Source of the DNA: Lachnospiraceae bacterium
GTDB lineage: Bacteria > Bacillota > Clostridia > Lachnospirales > Lachnospiraceae
NCBI GenBank assembly: GCA_024695465.1
Contig: JAILID010000177.1
Coordinates: 1 to 32,225 of the forward strand
Reading direction: 5' to 3'
DNA: 32,225 bases
Under the pieces are notes generated by a model that saw only the letters and a program-made list of their open reading frames with translations, was not told the origin of the DNA and did no database searches. Positions 14,639 through 23,775 of the stretch are shown piece by piece. Every line of letters starts with the position of its first letter. Position 1 is the first letter of the stretch. The position numbers and the translations under genes are program-made.

Positions 14639-14674
14639 GAGGAGGTGATATGATATTTAAATATCGATATTTTG

Positions 14675-14714
14675 TTATTTATATGTTGACAAATAGCCGG
14701 CAGTGTTTTATTTT
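14675..14714 (+). promoter_or_regulatory. adhE promoter with candidate Rex operator over the -35 box
   Basis: Perfect TTGACA (14686-14691), 17-base spacer and TATTTT (14709-14714). The 18-base stretch TTATTTA-TATG-TTGACAA (14675-14692) matches 11 of the 14 fixed positions of the clostridial Rex consensus TTGTTAA-N4-TTAACAA, and bound Rex there would block the -35 region. A separate 14-base palindrome (GATATTTAAATATC, 14652-14665) lies upstream. The operator is an inference from the match and from the adjacent rex gene. Confidence 0.6.
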
Positions 14715-14719
14715 TAAAA

Positions 14720-14737
14720 GGAGCCTGACAAGGCTCC
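14720..14737 (+). other. Stem-loop at the predicted 5' end of the adhE transcript
   Basis: GGAGCC / GGCTCC stem with a TGACAA loop begins within a base or so of the start predicted from the -10 box. There is no U tract after it, so it is not a terminator; a 5' stabilising role is possible. Confidence 0.55.
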
Positions 14738-14769
14738 CGAATTCCATCAGATTATAAAGGAGGAATAAG

Positions 14770-17403
14770 ATGGCAGTAAGCGAAGGAATCGTTCCCGAGA
14801 TCATCGACAGCGTGGAAGCTCTCGAAGCCAGAATGGCGGATATGCGCCGGGCCCAGGCGGTATTTGCCGGTTACACACAGGAGCAGGTTGACGCAATTTT
14901 TAAGGCGGCGGCGACAGCGGCCAATAAAGCCCGTATCCCGCTTGCGAAGATGGCGGTCGAGGAGACCGGCATGGGCCTTGTCGAGGACAAGGTCATCAAG
15001 AACCACTATGCGGCAGAATACATTTATCACGCTTATGAGCACACGAAGACCTGCGGCGTCATCGAGGAGGACCCGGTTTACGGCATCAAGAAGATCGCCG
15101 AGCCGATCGGCCTCATCGCGGCGGTCATCCCGACCACGAACCCGACGTCCACTGCCATCTTTAAGTGCCTGATCTGTCTTAAGACCCGGAACGCGATTAT
15201 CATTTCCCCGCATCCGAGGGCAAAGAAGTCCACGATTGCCGCGGCGAAGATCGTTCTCGACGCGGCGGTGGCAGCCGGCGCGCCGGAAGGCATCATCAGC
15301 TGGATCGACGTCCCGTCTCTTGAACTCACCCAGACGGTCATGAAGGATGCTGACTGCATCCTCGCCACCGGCGGTCCGGGCATGGTTCACGCCGCTTACT
15401 CATCGGGCAAGCCGGCCCTCGGCGTCGGCGCGGGCAACACCCCGGTCATCATCGACAGCTCCGCGGACATCCGCATGGCGGTCAACTCGATCATTCATTC
15501 CAAGACCTTTGACAACGGCATGATCTGCGCTTCCGAGCAGAGCGTTACGGTTCTTGCCGATATCTACGATAAGGTGAGGGATGAGTTCGCTTATCGCGGC
15601 TGCTATTTCCTCAAGGGAGAAGAACTCGATAAGGTTAGAAAGACTATCATCATCAACGGAGCCCTGAACGCGAAGATCGTCGGCCAGCCGGCTTACAGGA
15701 TTGCGGCCATGGCGGGCGTTGAAGTACCGGAGACCACCAAGATCCTCATCGGCGAGGTCGAGTCCGTGGATATCTCCGAGGAGTTCGCCCACGAGAAGCT
15801 CTCCCCGGTCCTTGCGATGTACAGGGCGGAGACCTGGGCAGAAGCGCTCGACAAGGCGGACCAGCTTGTCCGTGACGGCGGTTTCGGTCACACGGCCTCA
15901 CTTTACATCAACACCGACGAGACGGAGAAGATGGCGGAGCATGCGGACCGCATGAAGACCTGCCGCATCCTGATCAACACTCCGTCCTCCCAGGGCGGTA
16001 TCGGAGATCTCTATAACTTCAAGCTCCTTCCGTCCCTGACCCTGGGCTGCGGTTCCTACGGCGGCAACTCCGTATCCCACAACGTAGGGGCTCTTGACCT
16101 CATCAATATCAAGACGGTTGCCGAAAGGAGAGAAAATATGCTGTGGTTCCGCACACCGGAGAAAGTTTATTTCAAGAAAGGCTGCCTGCCGGTCGCGCTC
16201 GACGAGCTCGGCACGATCATGCACAAGAAGCGCGCGTTTATCGTCACCGACCGTTTCCTCTACAAGAACGGCAATACGAAGCAGATCGAGGACAAGCTTG
16301 ATTCCATGGGCATCGTGCACACCTGCTTCTACGACGTACAGCCGGATCCGACCCTGAAGAACGCCCTTGCCGGCACCGCCCAGATGACCGCATTCGAGCC
16401 GGACGTTATCATTGCTTTAGGCGGCGGCTCCGCGATGGACGCAGCCAAGATCATGTGGGTCCTCTATGAGAATCCGGACGCCAACTTCTCCGATATGGCC
16501 ATGGACTTCATGGATATCCGCAAGCGTATCTACGCTTACCCGACCATGGGAAAGAAGGCTTATTTCGTCGCGATCCCGACCTCTTCCGGTACCGGTTCTG
16601 AAGTCACCCCGTTCGCGATTATCACGGATTCCGACGCGGGCATCAAGTATCCGCTGGCTGACTACGAGCTGCTTCCGGATATGGCGATCGTCGACACCAA
16701 TAACATGATGACCCAGCCGAAGGGCCTGACTTCCGCTTCCGGTATCGACGTCATGACGCACGCGCTCGAAGCTTACGTCTCCATGATGGCTTCCGACTAC
16801 ACCGACAGCATCGCGCTCAAGGCGACCAAACTGGTCTTCAATTATCTCCCGCGCGCTTATGAGAACGGCGCGAACGACGTGGAGGCCCGGGACCACATGG
16901 CCAACGCTTCCTGCATGGCCGGTATGGCGTTCGCCAACGCCTTCCTCGGCATCAACCACTCGCTGGCCCACAAGCTCGGCGCCTTCCATCACATTGCCCA
17001 CGGCGTCGCCAACGCGCTGGTTCTGACCTACGTCATGCGCTACAATGCGAAGGAAGTCCCGACCCGCATGGGCACCTTCCCGCAGTACCAGTATCCGCAC
17101 ACGCTTCGCCGCTACGCGGAGGTCGCGGAGTACAACGGGATGGGCGGAAAGACCGACGAGGAGAGCTTCGAGAATCTCGTCGCGGCGATCCGCGAGCTGA
17201 AGAAAGCCATCGGCATCAAGGATTCCATCAAGGAGTACGGGATCGACGAGAAGTATTTCTTCGACACGCTGGATGAGATGGCGGAGCAGGCCTTCAACGA
17301 CCAGTGCACGGGCGCGAATCCGCGCTACCCGCTGATCGAGGAGATCAAGAAGATCTACACGATGGCTTACTACGGCGAACCGGATACAAACGTCACGTTC
17401 TGA
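14770..17403 (+). CDS. adhE: Bifunctional acetaldehyde/alcohol dehydrogenase
   Basis: 877 residues, full AdhE length. Residues 1-440 are the CoA-acylating aldehyde dehydrogenase (PIGLIAAVIPTTNPTSTAIF, LATGGPGMVHAAYSSGKPA, GVGAGNTPVIID; catalytic Cys253 in NGMICASEQS). Residues 455-877 are the iron-dependent alcohol dehydrogenase (GGGSAMDAAKIMW near 550, SGTGSEVTPFAII, and metal-ligand histidines in HSLAHKLGAFHHIAHG near 731-746). It turns acetyl-CoA into ethanol through acetaldehyde, using two NADH, and in related species forms spirosome filaments. AAAGGAGG precedes the ATG. Codon use is strongly C-ending (GGC, ATC, AAG, TAC), more so than in most of the window, which fits high expression. 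It lies next to rex and carries a probable Rex site; the kinase gene 22 bases downstream shares the transcript. Confidence 0.97.
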   Translation: MAVSEGIVPEIIDSVEALEARMADMRRAQAVFAGYTQEQVDAIFKAAATAANKARIPLAKMAVEETGMGLVEDKVIKNHYAAEYIYHAYEHTKTCGVIEEDPVYGIKKIAEPIGLIAAVIPTTNPTSTAIFKCLICLKTRNAIIISPHPRAKKSTIAAAKIVLDAAVAAGAPEGIISWIDVPSLELTQTVMKDADCILATGGPGMVHAAYSSGKPALGVGAGNTPVIIDSSADIRMAVNSIIHSKTFDNGMICASEQSVTVLADIYDKVRDEFAYRGCYFLKGEELDKVRKTIIINGALNAKIVGQPAYRIAAMAGVEVPETTKILIGEVESVDISEEFAHEKLSPVLAMYRAETWAEALDKADQLVRDGGFGHTASLYINTDETEKMAEHADRMKTCRILINTPSSQGGIGDLYNFKLLPSLTLGCGSYGGNSVSHNVGALDLINIKTVAERRENMLWFRTPEKVYFKKGCLPVALDELGTIMHKKRAFIVTDRFLYKNGNTKQIEDKLDSMGIVHTCFYDVQPDPTLKNALAGTAQMTAFEPDVIIALGGGSAMDAAKIMWVLYENPDANFSDMAMDFMDIRKRIYAYPTMGKKAYFVAIPTSSGTGSEVTPFAIITDSDAGIKYPLADYELLPDMAIVDTNNMMTQPKGLTSASGIDVMTHALEAYVSMMASDYTDSIALKATKLVFNYLPRAYENGANDVEARDHMANASCMAGMAFANAFLGINHSLAHKLGAFHHIAHGVANALVLTYVMRYNAKEVPTRMGTFPQYQYPHTLRRYAEVAEYNGMGGKTDEESFENLVAAIRELKKAIGIKDSIKEYGIDEKYFFDTLDEMAEQAFNDQCTGANPRYPLIEEIKKIYTMAYYGEPDTNVTF

Positions 17404-17425
17404 TCGGACGGAAAGGAGAGAGAAA

Positions 17426-18184
17426 ATGGCTGCAAAGAAGAAAACTATCATTGTCGAGCGTTCCAACAAGACCGTCTACCGCGAGGGCGACGCGCTCGTG
17501 AAGGTGTTTGAGAAAGAACACGCCAAGAGCGGCGTTTTCAACGAAGCCCATATCACCTCCCTGGTGGAATCCTATGGGGTTCCTGCGGCAGCCGTCCGTT
17601 TCGTGGAAGAAATCGATGGAAAGTGGGCGATCGGCGTCGATTATGTCGAAGGCGAGACTCTTGCGGAGAAAATGAAAAACGAGCCGGATAACTACGACGC
17701 GCTTCTTGAAAAATTTGTTGATATCCAGGTGGCGGTCAGCGGCTACAAGGCGGTCGGCCTCCGCAACACCGTCGACAAGAGGGCGGAAGAGATCAACGCT
17801 CTGCCGGATCTTGATCCCAGCACCCGCTACGAACTGCTCCAGAGACTGCACGGCATGAAGCGCCACACCAAGCTCTGCCACGGCGACTTCAATCCGTCCA
17901 ACATCATCATCAGGAATGACGGCAGCTGGGTGGTCGTCGACTGGTCCCACGCGACCCAGGGCAACGCCGGCGCCGATGCGGCACTGACCTATCTCGAGCT
18001 GACGATGCAGGATGCGGATACTGCGGAGAAGTACCTGAAGCTCTACAGCAGGAAATCCGATATCGCGATCCAGTATATCCAGAAATGGATGCCGATCGTC
18101 GCGGCCGGCCAGCTGGCCAAAGCGAAGACCGAGGAGGAGAAGGCTCTTCTGACCAGATGGATCAGCATCGCGGATTACGAATAA
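17426..18184 (+). CDS. APH-fold phosphotransferase (TIGR02172-like), co-transcribed with adhE
   Basis: 252 residues with the fold of aminoglycoside/choline kinases. Seen: N-lobe TVYREGDALVKVFEKEHAKS, hinge GVDYVEGETLAEKM, Brenner-type loop HGDFNPSNII (H152, D154) and metal-binding Asp172 in VVDWSHATQGN. The C-terminal LYSRKSDIAIQYIQKWMPIV is also typical of the large clostridial/Fibrobacter subfamily annotated as aminoglycoside phosphotransferase-like, for which no resistance role or substrate is established. AAAGGAGAG precedes the ATG, 22 bases after adhE with no terminator between, so both are on one mRNA. Codon use is as biased as in adhE, suggesting high expression and a housekeeping rather than resistance function. 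A small-molecule kinase role tied to fermentation is inferred only from position. Confidence 0.85.
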   Translation: MAAKKKTIIVERSNKTVYREGDALVKVFEKEHAKSGVFNEAHITSLVESYGVPAAAVRFVEEIDGKWAIGVDYVEGETLAEKMKNEPDNYDALLEKFVDIQVAVSGYKAVGLRNTVDKRAEEINALPDLDPSTRYELLQRLHGMKRHTKLCHGDFNPSNIIIRNDGSWVVVDWSHATQGNAGADAALTYLELTMQDADTAEKYLKLYSRKSDIAIQYIQKWMPIVAAGQLAKAKTEEEKALLTRWISIADYE

Positions 18185-18205
18185 AAGGCATGTTTTGTTG
18201 AATTT

Positions 18206-18240
18206 ACACAAAGCCTCTCGCTTGCGGGAGGCTTTTGTGT
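18206..18240 (+). terminator. Intrinsic terminator of the adhE-kinase operon
   Basis: ACAAAGCCTC(T)CGC / GCG(G)GAGGCTTTTGT stem with a TT loop and one mismatch, ending in a T-rich 3' arm. Confidence 0.8.
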
Positions 18241-18262
18241 TATATTAGGGACAGGACCCTGT
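18238..18262 (+). promoter_or_regulatory. Extended -10 element and palindrome before the GH1 gene
   Basis: TG-T-TATATT (18238-18246) is an extended -10 box without a clear -35. The predicted start coincides with the inverted repeat ACAGG-AC-CCTGT (18251-18262), which could be an operator or a very short stem. The remaining leader to the start at 18350 is GC-rich; no RAT antiterminator site was recognised. Confidence 0.4.
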
Positions 18263-18322
18263 GGGGCTTCGGATCAGGCAGATGCGGCCGGGGGAACGGC
18301 AGGGGCGGTTCATCGATGATAA

Positions 18323-19822
<1,500 letters not shown>

Positions 19823-19949
19823 TAGAGGGACGTCCAAAGGCCGCGCCTGTCCCGGGCGCTTGCGTCTGCCTTGGGGGCGGGGATAAAACGGTTTGTGCCG
19901 TGAAAGGGACTGTTTGCGACAAACTTCCGATTCTTTATGAAAAAAGCGC

Positions 19950-19985
19950 TATACTATAGGGCAATCAACCTTTAGCGGTTGATTG
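19950..19985 (+). promoter_or_regulatory. -10 box and 5' stem-loop of the esterase gene
   Basis: TATACT (19950-19955) has no good -35. Seven bases later the inverted repeat CAATCAACC-TTTAGC-GGTTGATTG (9-bp perfect arms, 19962-19985) begins, about where transcription should start, and its 3' arm abuts the AAAGGAGG ribosome site. It may be a 5' stabilising hairpin, a repressor operator or an element that masks the ribosome site. Confidence 0.55.
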
Positions 19986-20003
19986 AAAGGAGGAAGTAAG
20001 AAA

Positions 20004-21692
20004 ATGAAAAGAAACAGATTGTTCAGGATGCTGGTCCTGGCTGCGGCGTCCGTCCTTGCGCTTTCCGCGGCGGGCTGCGGCAGCGGGTCGAATGGGGGCA
20101 GCGCTTCCGGGAGTTCCTCGGCTGAAAGCGGGGCTGACGCGAGCAGCGCGGAGGAAAGCGCGGCAGAGAGTCTGCAGGAGGAGAGCGTCTCAGCCGGAAG
20201 TACGGCGGAAAGCGCTGCGGAGAGCCTGCCGGAGGAGCTGGACCGCGCGGCGGAGATCGCGGCTCTGGCCGCTGGGGCGGACCAGCAGCCGGCGGCCGCG
20301 AAGATTCTGGTCCGGGGTTATGAGTGGGGGCCGGGCGTCCCGAAGCTGATTGTAGAGCTTCCTGCGGAAGCGGAAGAAGTGACCTGGGATTCTCCTGTGG
20401 TCGCCATGGCCGGCACAGAGCGCGTGGTCAGCGGCTTCTACCTCGCCGACGAGAACGGCGAGCCGCTGGAAGAGGAAGGCCCGTCCAAATATGCCGCCAT
20501 CGATTTCGAGACCAACTACGCGAACAGCGGCTCCCCCTTTACCTATGATTTCATGGTTACTTTCATGAACAACTGGTCGGAGAACTATCCGGTGCAGGCT
20601 TATTTTGAGGCGACGGTGGACGGCGCCGCGACAACCTTCGGCCTGGACGCGGATCTGATCGGCAGCCGTATCTGCCCGGATACGGACGTCTTCAATGAGA
20701 GGGGCGAATTTACCGGGGATTACACGAACCCGATGACGGAGGAGACCGAGAGCATCACGCTCCAGTATGCGGCTTACATGCCGGAGACGCTGGCAGGCGA
20801 CGGGGTTAAGAACCCGCTGATCATCTGGCTGCACGGCCAGGGAGAAGGCGGAACGGATCCGGATATCGCGCTTCTCGGCAACGAGGTCGTCGCGCTTGCG
20901 AAGGAAAATATCCAGTCCCGCTTCGGCAGCGAAGGCGGGGAGAACGGAATCTACGTGCTGGCCTGCCAGACCCGGACCTACTGGATGGACGGCGGAGACG
21001 GTACCAATTCGAATGGCGACCTTGTTTCCCGCTACACCGAAGCGCTCATGGATATGATCGAAAAGTTTGTAAACGAGCATGAGGACATTGACGCAAATCG
21101 GATCTATCTCGGGGGCTGCTCGAACGGCGGCTACATGACCATGAACATGCTGGTTCAGTACCCGGATTACTGGGCGGCGGCTTATCCCTGCTGCGAGGCG
21201 TATTCCTACTATATGTATGAGCGCAATGAGGACGGCAGCTATAAGACGGAGGTTATTCCGACCGACAGCTGGCCGATCACCCAATATTTCCCGCTTGAGG
21301 AGAGATGGATGAGCGAGGAGAAGGTCGAGGCGATCAAGGATATCCCGATCTGGTTCCTGCAGTCGGCGGACGACACGACCGTGGCCCCGGCAAGCTTCGG
21401 CATGCCGACCTACCGGGCGCTGCTCAAGGCCGGCGCGGACAACTGCTGGTTCTCCATGTTCGAGACCGTGAACGGTACGGACGACAATGAGGGCGCCCAG
21501 TACATGGGCCACTGGTCCTGGGTCTACCTGTTCAACGACCAGGTGACGGCGGTCCAGGATCCGGAAGCGGTTAAGGCTTCGGCGGACGACGATGAGTCCT
21601 TCGGCTTTGCGCCTTCGAACGAAGGCGGCGGAAGCCTTGAAGCCAATGGCTTTAGAAACATATTTGACTGGCTGAACGAGCAGAGCCGGTAA
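20004..21692 (+). CDS. Lipoprotein alpha/beta-hydrolase (esterase / PHB-depolymerase-like)
   Basis: 562 residues. Signal peptide with lipobox SAAGC (Cys about 25), then an 50-residue Ser/Ala/Glu linker, an N-terminal beta domain (about 95-250), and the hydrolase domain (250-562). Triad: Ser373 in GGCSNGGYM, Asp456 or Asp457 in SADDTTV, His503 in MGHWSWV; oxyanion motif LHGQGEGG. The wording resembles rumen and gut Lachnospiraceae esterases related to LpqC and feruloyl/acetyl-xylan esterases, so removal of ester groups from plant polysaccharide at the cell surface is likely, though the substrate is not shown by sequence. GGAGG lies 10 bases before ATG 20004. It follows the GH1 gene but has a separate promoter and a strong terminator. 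Confidence 0.83.
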   Translation: MKRNRLFRMLVLAAASVLALSAAGCGSGSNGGSASGSSSAESGADASSAEESAAESLQEESVSAGSTAESAAESLPEELDRAAEIAALAAGADQQPAAAKILVRGYEWGPGVPKLIVELPAEAEEVTWDSPVVAMAGTERVVSGFYLADENGEPLEEEGPSKYAAIDFETNYANSGSPFTYDFMVTFMNNWSENYPVQAYFEATVDGAATTFGLDADLIGSRICPDTDVFNERGEFTGDYTNPMTEETESITLQYAAYMPETLAGDGVKNPLIIWLHGQGEGGTDPDIALLGNEVVALAKENIQSRFGSEGGENGIYVLACQTRTYWMDGGDGTNSNGDLVSRYTEALMDMIEKFVNEHEDIDANRIYLGGCSNGGYMTMNMLVQYPDYWAAAYPCCEAYSYYMYERNEDGSYKTEVIPTDSWPITQYFPLEERWMSEEKVEAIKDIPIWFLQSADDTTVAPASFGMPTYRALLKAGADNCWFSMFETVNGTDDNEGAQYMGHWSWVYLFNDQVTAVQDPEAVKASADDDESFGFAPSNEGGGSLEANGFRNIFDWLNEQSR

Positions 21693-21715
21693 GGATGCGT
21701 CTCCATGCGCAGGCA

Positions 21716-21750
21716 GGGAGCGTCCCGGGATTCGGGGCGCTCCCTTTTTT
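21716..21750 (+). terminator. Intrinsic terminator after the esterase gene
   Basis: GGGAGCG / CGCTCCC outer stem with inner CCCG/CGGG, followed by TTTTTT. Confidence 0.9.
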
Positions 21751-21911
21751 GACAGCCCAGGTAGACGCCCGGCTTTCCCTGCGGCGGGCTTAAGGGATCC
21801 AGCCTGCGGGGTGCCGGCGGCAGCATTAGCTGTTCCCGCCCAAAAAGCGGGACAGGAACGGAAGCATTTACCGGCAGAAGAAGATTGTTAGCAGAAAACG
21901 TGTGTTTTTTG
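21751..21911. other. Non-coding stretch before the mscL promoter
   Basis: The whole gap between the esterase stop and mscL (21693-22001) is 309 bases. Besides the terminator and the mscL promoter it holds a stem-loop at 21830-21855 (CTG-T-TCCCGC paired with GCGGGA-CAG, one bulged T, AAAAA in the loop) and GC-rich sequence without a supported reading frame. No known RNA motif was recognised. Confidence 0.4.
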
Positions 21912-21940
21912 TTGATAATCGCTAAAAATAAGTGTAAAAT
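21912..21940 (+). promoter_or_regulatory. Promoter of mscL
   Basis: TTGATA (21912-21917), 17-base spacer, TAAAAT (21935-21940). Two small stems (GGAC/GTCC and CGGC/GCCG) lie in the 55-base leader. Confidence 0.7.
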
Positions 21941-22001
21941 AGTGTTTTGTACAGGACATTGCGTCCAGATGTCGGCGGCTCAGCCGTGAAGGGAGGAAAA
22001 A

Positions 22002-22493
22002 ATGAGTGACAACAATGCAGTAGGAAAGGCAAAGGGCTTTATCGGTGAATTTCAGAAATTCCTGATGAGAGGGAATGTTCTGGATATGGCGGTCGGCGTT
22101 GTGATCGGTTCCGCATTCGGCGGCATCGTGACTTCGCTGGTCAACGATCTTCTGATGCCGGTTATTTCACTGATTGCCGGAGGGCTGGACTTCAGCAACT
22201 GGTTCCTGTCGCTGGACGGGTCGAAGTACGCGACGCTGGCGGCGGCTCAGGAAGCGGGAGCGGCAACGCTCAATTATGGAGTATTTCTCACAAAAGTTAT
22301 CAATTTTGTGATCGTCGCTTTCTGTATATTCCTTGTCATCAAGGCGTTTAACGCGTTGGAGGAGAGGATAAAGCCCAAGAAAGAAGAGCCTGAGGCTCCC
22401 AAGACGAAGATCTGCCCCTTCTGTAAGATGGAAGTGCCGATCGACGCCGTAAAGTGCGGTCATTGTGCCTCCGATCTGCCTGAGGAAGCTTAA
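22002..22493 (+). CDS. mscL: Large-conductance mechanosensitive channel with C-terminal zinc ribbon
   Basis: 163 residues. Residues 12-110 are MscL: EFQKFLMRGNVLDMAVGVVI, GSAFGGIVTSLVNDLLMPVI and the second helix GVFLTKVINFVIVAFCIFLV, with short periplasmic loop between. The pentameric channel opens under membrane tension to release solutes during osmotic downshock. After the cytoplasmic helix (KAFNALEERIKPKKEEPEAPK) comes a CPFC-x10-CGHC zinc ribbon (about 139-156). The basic E. coli protein (136 residues) lacks this, but similar ribbons occur in clostridial MscL. It may bind zinc and modulate assembly or gating, which is inference. GGGAGG precedes the ATG; it has its own promoter and terminator. 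Confidence 0.95.
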   Translation: MSDNNAVGKAKGFIGEFQKFLMRGNVLDMAVGVVIGSAFGGIVTSLVNDLLMPVISLIAGGLDFSNWFLSLDGSKYATLAAAQEAGAATLNYGVFLTKVINFVIVAFCIFLVIKAFNALEERIKPKKEEPEAPKTKICPFCKMEVPIDAVKCGHCASDLPEEA

Positions 22494-22504
22494 GGGAATG
22501 AAGG

Positions 22505-22536
22505 AAAGCCGGAGGAGTTCGCCTCCGGCTTTCTTT
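22505..22536 (+). terminator. Intrinsic terminator after mscL
   Basis: AAAGCCGGAGG / CCTCCGGCTTT, 11-bp perfect stem, AGTTCG loop, followed by CTTTCC. Confidence 0.85.
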
Positions 22537-22552
22537 CCGGAAAGGGGAAAAG

Positions 22553-23062
22553 ATGAACGATAGGGTGAAGTCGGATTTAATTGAAGAGTTTATGGACCGG
22601 GCTCTGGAGATTGCGCTGGAGATGGATAACGGGACCCTGCCTGTGGAGGACCTGACGCAGGAAGCCTATCTGGGGCTTGTGACCGGAGTGGAGGCTATCT
22701 CCCGGGCGGAGGAAGGAGATCTGGACGCGGCGGACCGGCTTCCGATCAGGGAGACGATCGAGGACGCGATCCGGATGCAGATCCGGGCGGCCCTGGCGTC
22801 CTGGGCAGATGCGGAAGCCCGGGACCGGGAACTAATTGCCCGGGCGGAACTCTTGAATACGGTGGTCGACAACCTGGCCCGGGAATTGGGGATGAAGCCC
22901 ACAGTCGATGAGATTGCCAACGCCATGAAGCTTTCCCAGGAAACGGTGATGGAGATCATGAAGCTTATGGGGGAGACGATTCCGGAGGACGAGGAAGGGG
23001 AAAGGGCCTCCGCGGCGGACTTCTGGATCAACAATCCGGATCTTCGGGGCCTCCGGTCTTAA
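22553..23062 (+). CDS. Small sigma-70-like protein with a region 3 domain only
   Basis: 169 residues. The C-terminal half (LLNTVVDNLARELGMKPTVD, then EIANAMKLSQETVMEIMKLM) is a clear sigma-70 region 3 helix-turn-helix. The N-terminal half has LPVEDLTQEAYLGLVTGVEAI, a degenerate match to the core-binding region 2.2 helix. The aromatic-rich -10 melting segments (2.3-2.4) and the -35-binding region 4 are missing, and the protein ends in an acidic tail before FWINNPDLRGLRS. Similar short proteins are annotated as sigma-70 domain proteins in Lachnospiraceae; whether they act as partial sigma factors, core-binding modulators or neither is unknown. The ribosome site is GGAAAGGGG close before the ATG. 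No own promoter is seen after the mscL terminator, so low read-through expression is possible. Confidence 0.72.
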   Translation: MNDRVKSDLIEEFMDRALEIALEMDNGTLPVEDLTQEAYLGLVTGVEAISRAEEGDLDAADRLPIRETIEDAIRMQIRAALASWADAEARDRELIARAELLNTVVDNLARELGMKPTVDEIANAMKLSQETVMEIMKLMGETIPEDEEGERASAADFWINNPDLRGLRS

Positions 23063-23064
23063 GC

Positions 23065-23097
23065 GGAAACGCCGGGGCGGTTTTCATTTTCCTGTAG
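23065..23097 (+). terminator. Weak hairpin after the sigma-like gene
   Basis: Imperfect GGAAACGCCG / CGGTTTTC stem followed by ATTTTCC. Pairing includes a bulge, so termination would be partial. Confidence 0.35.
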
Positions 23098-23160
23098 CTT
23101 TTTAAAAAAAATATGCTATACTAACACCGATGCGATTGGATATTCATGGGTGGAGAATAT

Positions 23161-23757
23161 ATGGAAGCTAGGGGCAACATCGAGCAGGCGCTGGCGGACA
23201 GCCTGAAGGTACTTGCGGCCAGGACTCCTTTTGAGAAGATCACGATCAAACAGATCACAGATGGAGCGGGCGTGATTCGGGTTACTTTTTACAATCATTT
23301 TCAGGATAAATATGACCTTCTGGAATGGATCGTGAAAAATGAAATTATTAAGCCGGTGGACATTCTTCTGACCAATGGCATGTACAGCGAGGCTGTCAAG
23401 CTCATGTTCGGAAATCTCAAAAAGGAACAGGGCTTTTATATGCGGGTCGCGGATATGCAGGGGCAGAATTCTTTCCCGGAGATCGTGGAAAGGAATATCA
23501 ACGTCCTGATTATGAATGTCCTGCCTGAACAAACGGCGAAACCTTCCGCCTATCCCTGGCTTATCCCCGGACATGTGGCGGCTTATTACGCGCATTCGCT
23601 GACCTTCCTGCTCCTGTCCTGGATCCGGCGGGGAATGGAGGAGCCGCCGGAGGAAATGTCCGGAATCTATGAGTATATGGTCAGCCATTCTCTTTGGGAC
23701 GTCATCAGGGATATGGAAAGCAATGAAAAGTTTGTTTGCCGCACGGACCTGGTCTGA
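23161..23757 (+). CDS. TetR-family regulator (DhaS/TetR_C_8-like)
   Basis: 198 residues. Residues 8-60 are a TetR helix-turn-helix (LADSLKVLAARTPFEKITIK, QITDGAGVIRVTFYNHFQDK). The rest follows the subgroup related to DhaS-type activators: YMRVADMQGQNSFPEIVERN, SWIRRGMEEPPEEMSGIYEY and MVSHSLWDVI. Effector unknown. ATG 23161 is chosen because GGTGGAG is 5 bases upstream; ATG 23146 has no ribosome site and merely adds five residues. A TATACT (23117-23122) is a likely -10 box without a clear -35. The membrane protein gene begins 18 bases after its stop, and is the obvious candidate target or partner. Confidence 0.85.
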   Translation: MEARGNIEQALADSLKVLAARTPFEKITIKQITDGAGVIRVTFYNHFQDKYDLLEWIVKNEIIKPVDILLTNGMYSEAVKLMFGNLKKEQGFYMRVADMQGQNSFPEIVERNINVLIMNVLPEQTAKPSAYPWLIPGHVAAYYAHSLTFLLLSWIRRGMEEPPEEMSGIYEYMVSHSLWDVIRDMESNEKFVCRTDLV

Positions 23758-23775
23758 TGCGGGTGAGGAGGAATT

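Noticed and set aside
14652-14665. Palindrome GATATTTAAATATC as the Rex site
   Set aside because: It lacks the TTGT/ACAA ends of Rex sites; kept only as an unexplained AT-rich palindrome upstream of the adhE promoter.
14674-14692. Wider reading of the adhE Rex site using the TTGTTA at 14673
   Set aside because: That spacing gives a 21-base site rather than the usual 18, so the tighter alignment was preferred.
16417-17469. Minus-strand 350-residue frame opposite adhE
   Set aside because: Shadow of the strong codon bias of adhE; no family motif, no promoter or ribosome site.
17426-18184. Aminoglycoside resistance gene
   Set aside because: Family wording, operon position and codon bias fit a housekeeping APH-fold kinase; nothing points to an antibiotic substrate.
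21751-21911. Small RNA or riboswitch upstream of mscL
   Set aside because: The stem-loop at 21830-21855 lies before the mscL promoter, has no promoter or terminator of its own and matches no riboswitch I know.
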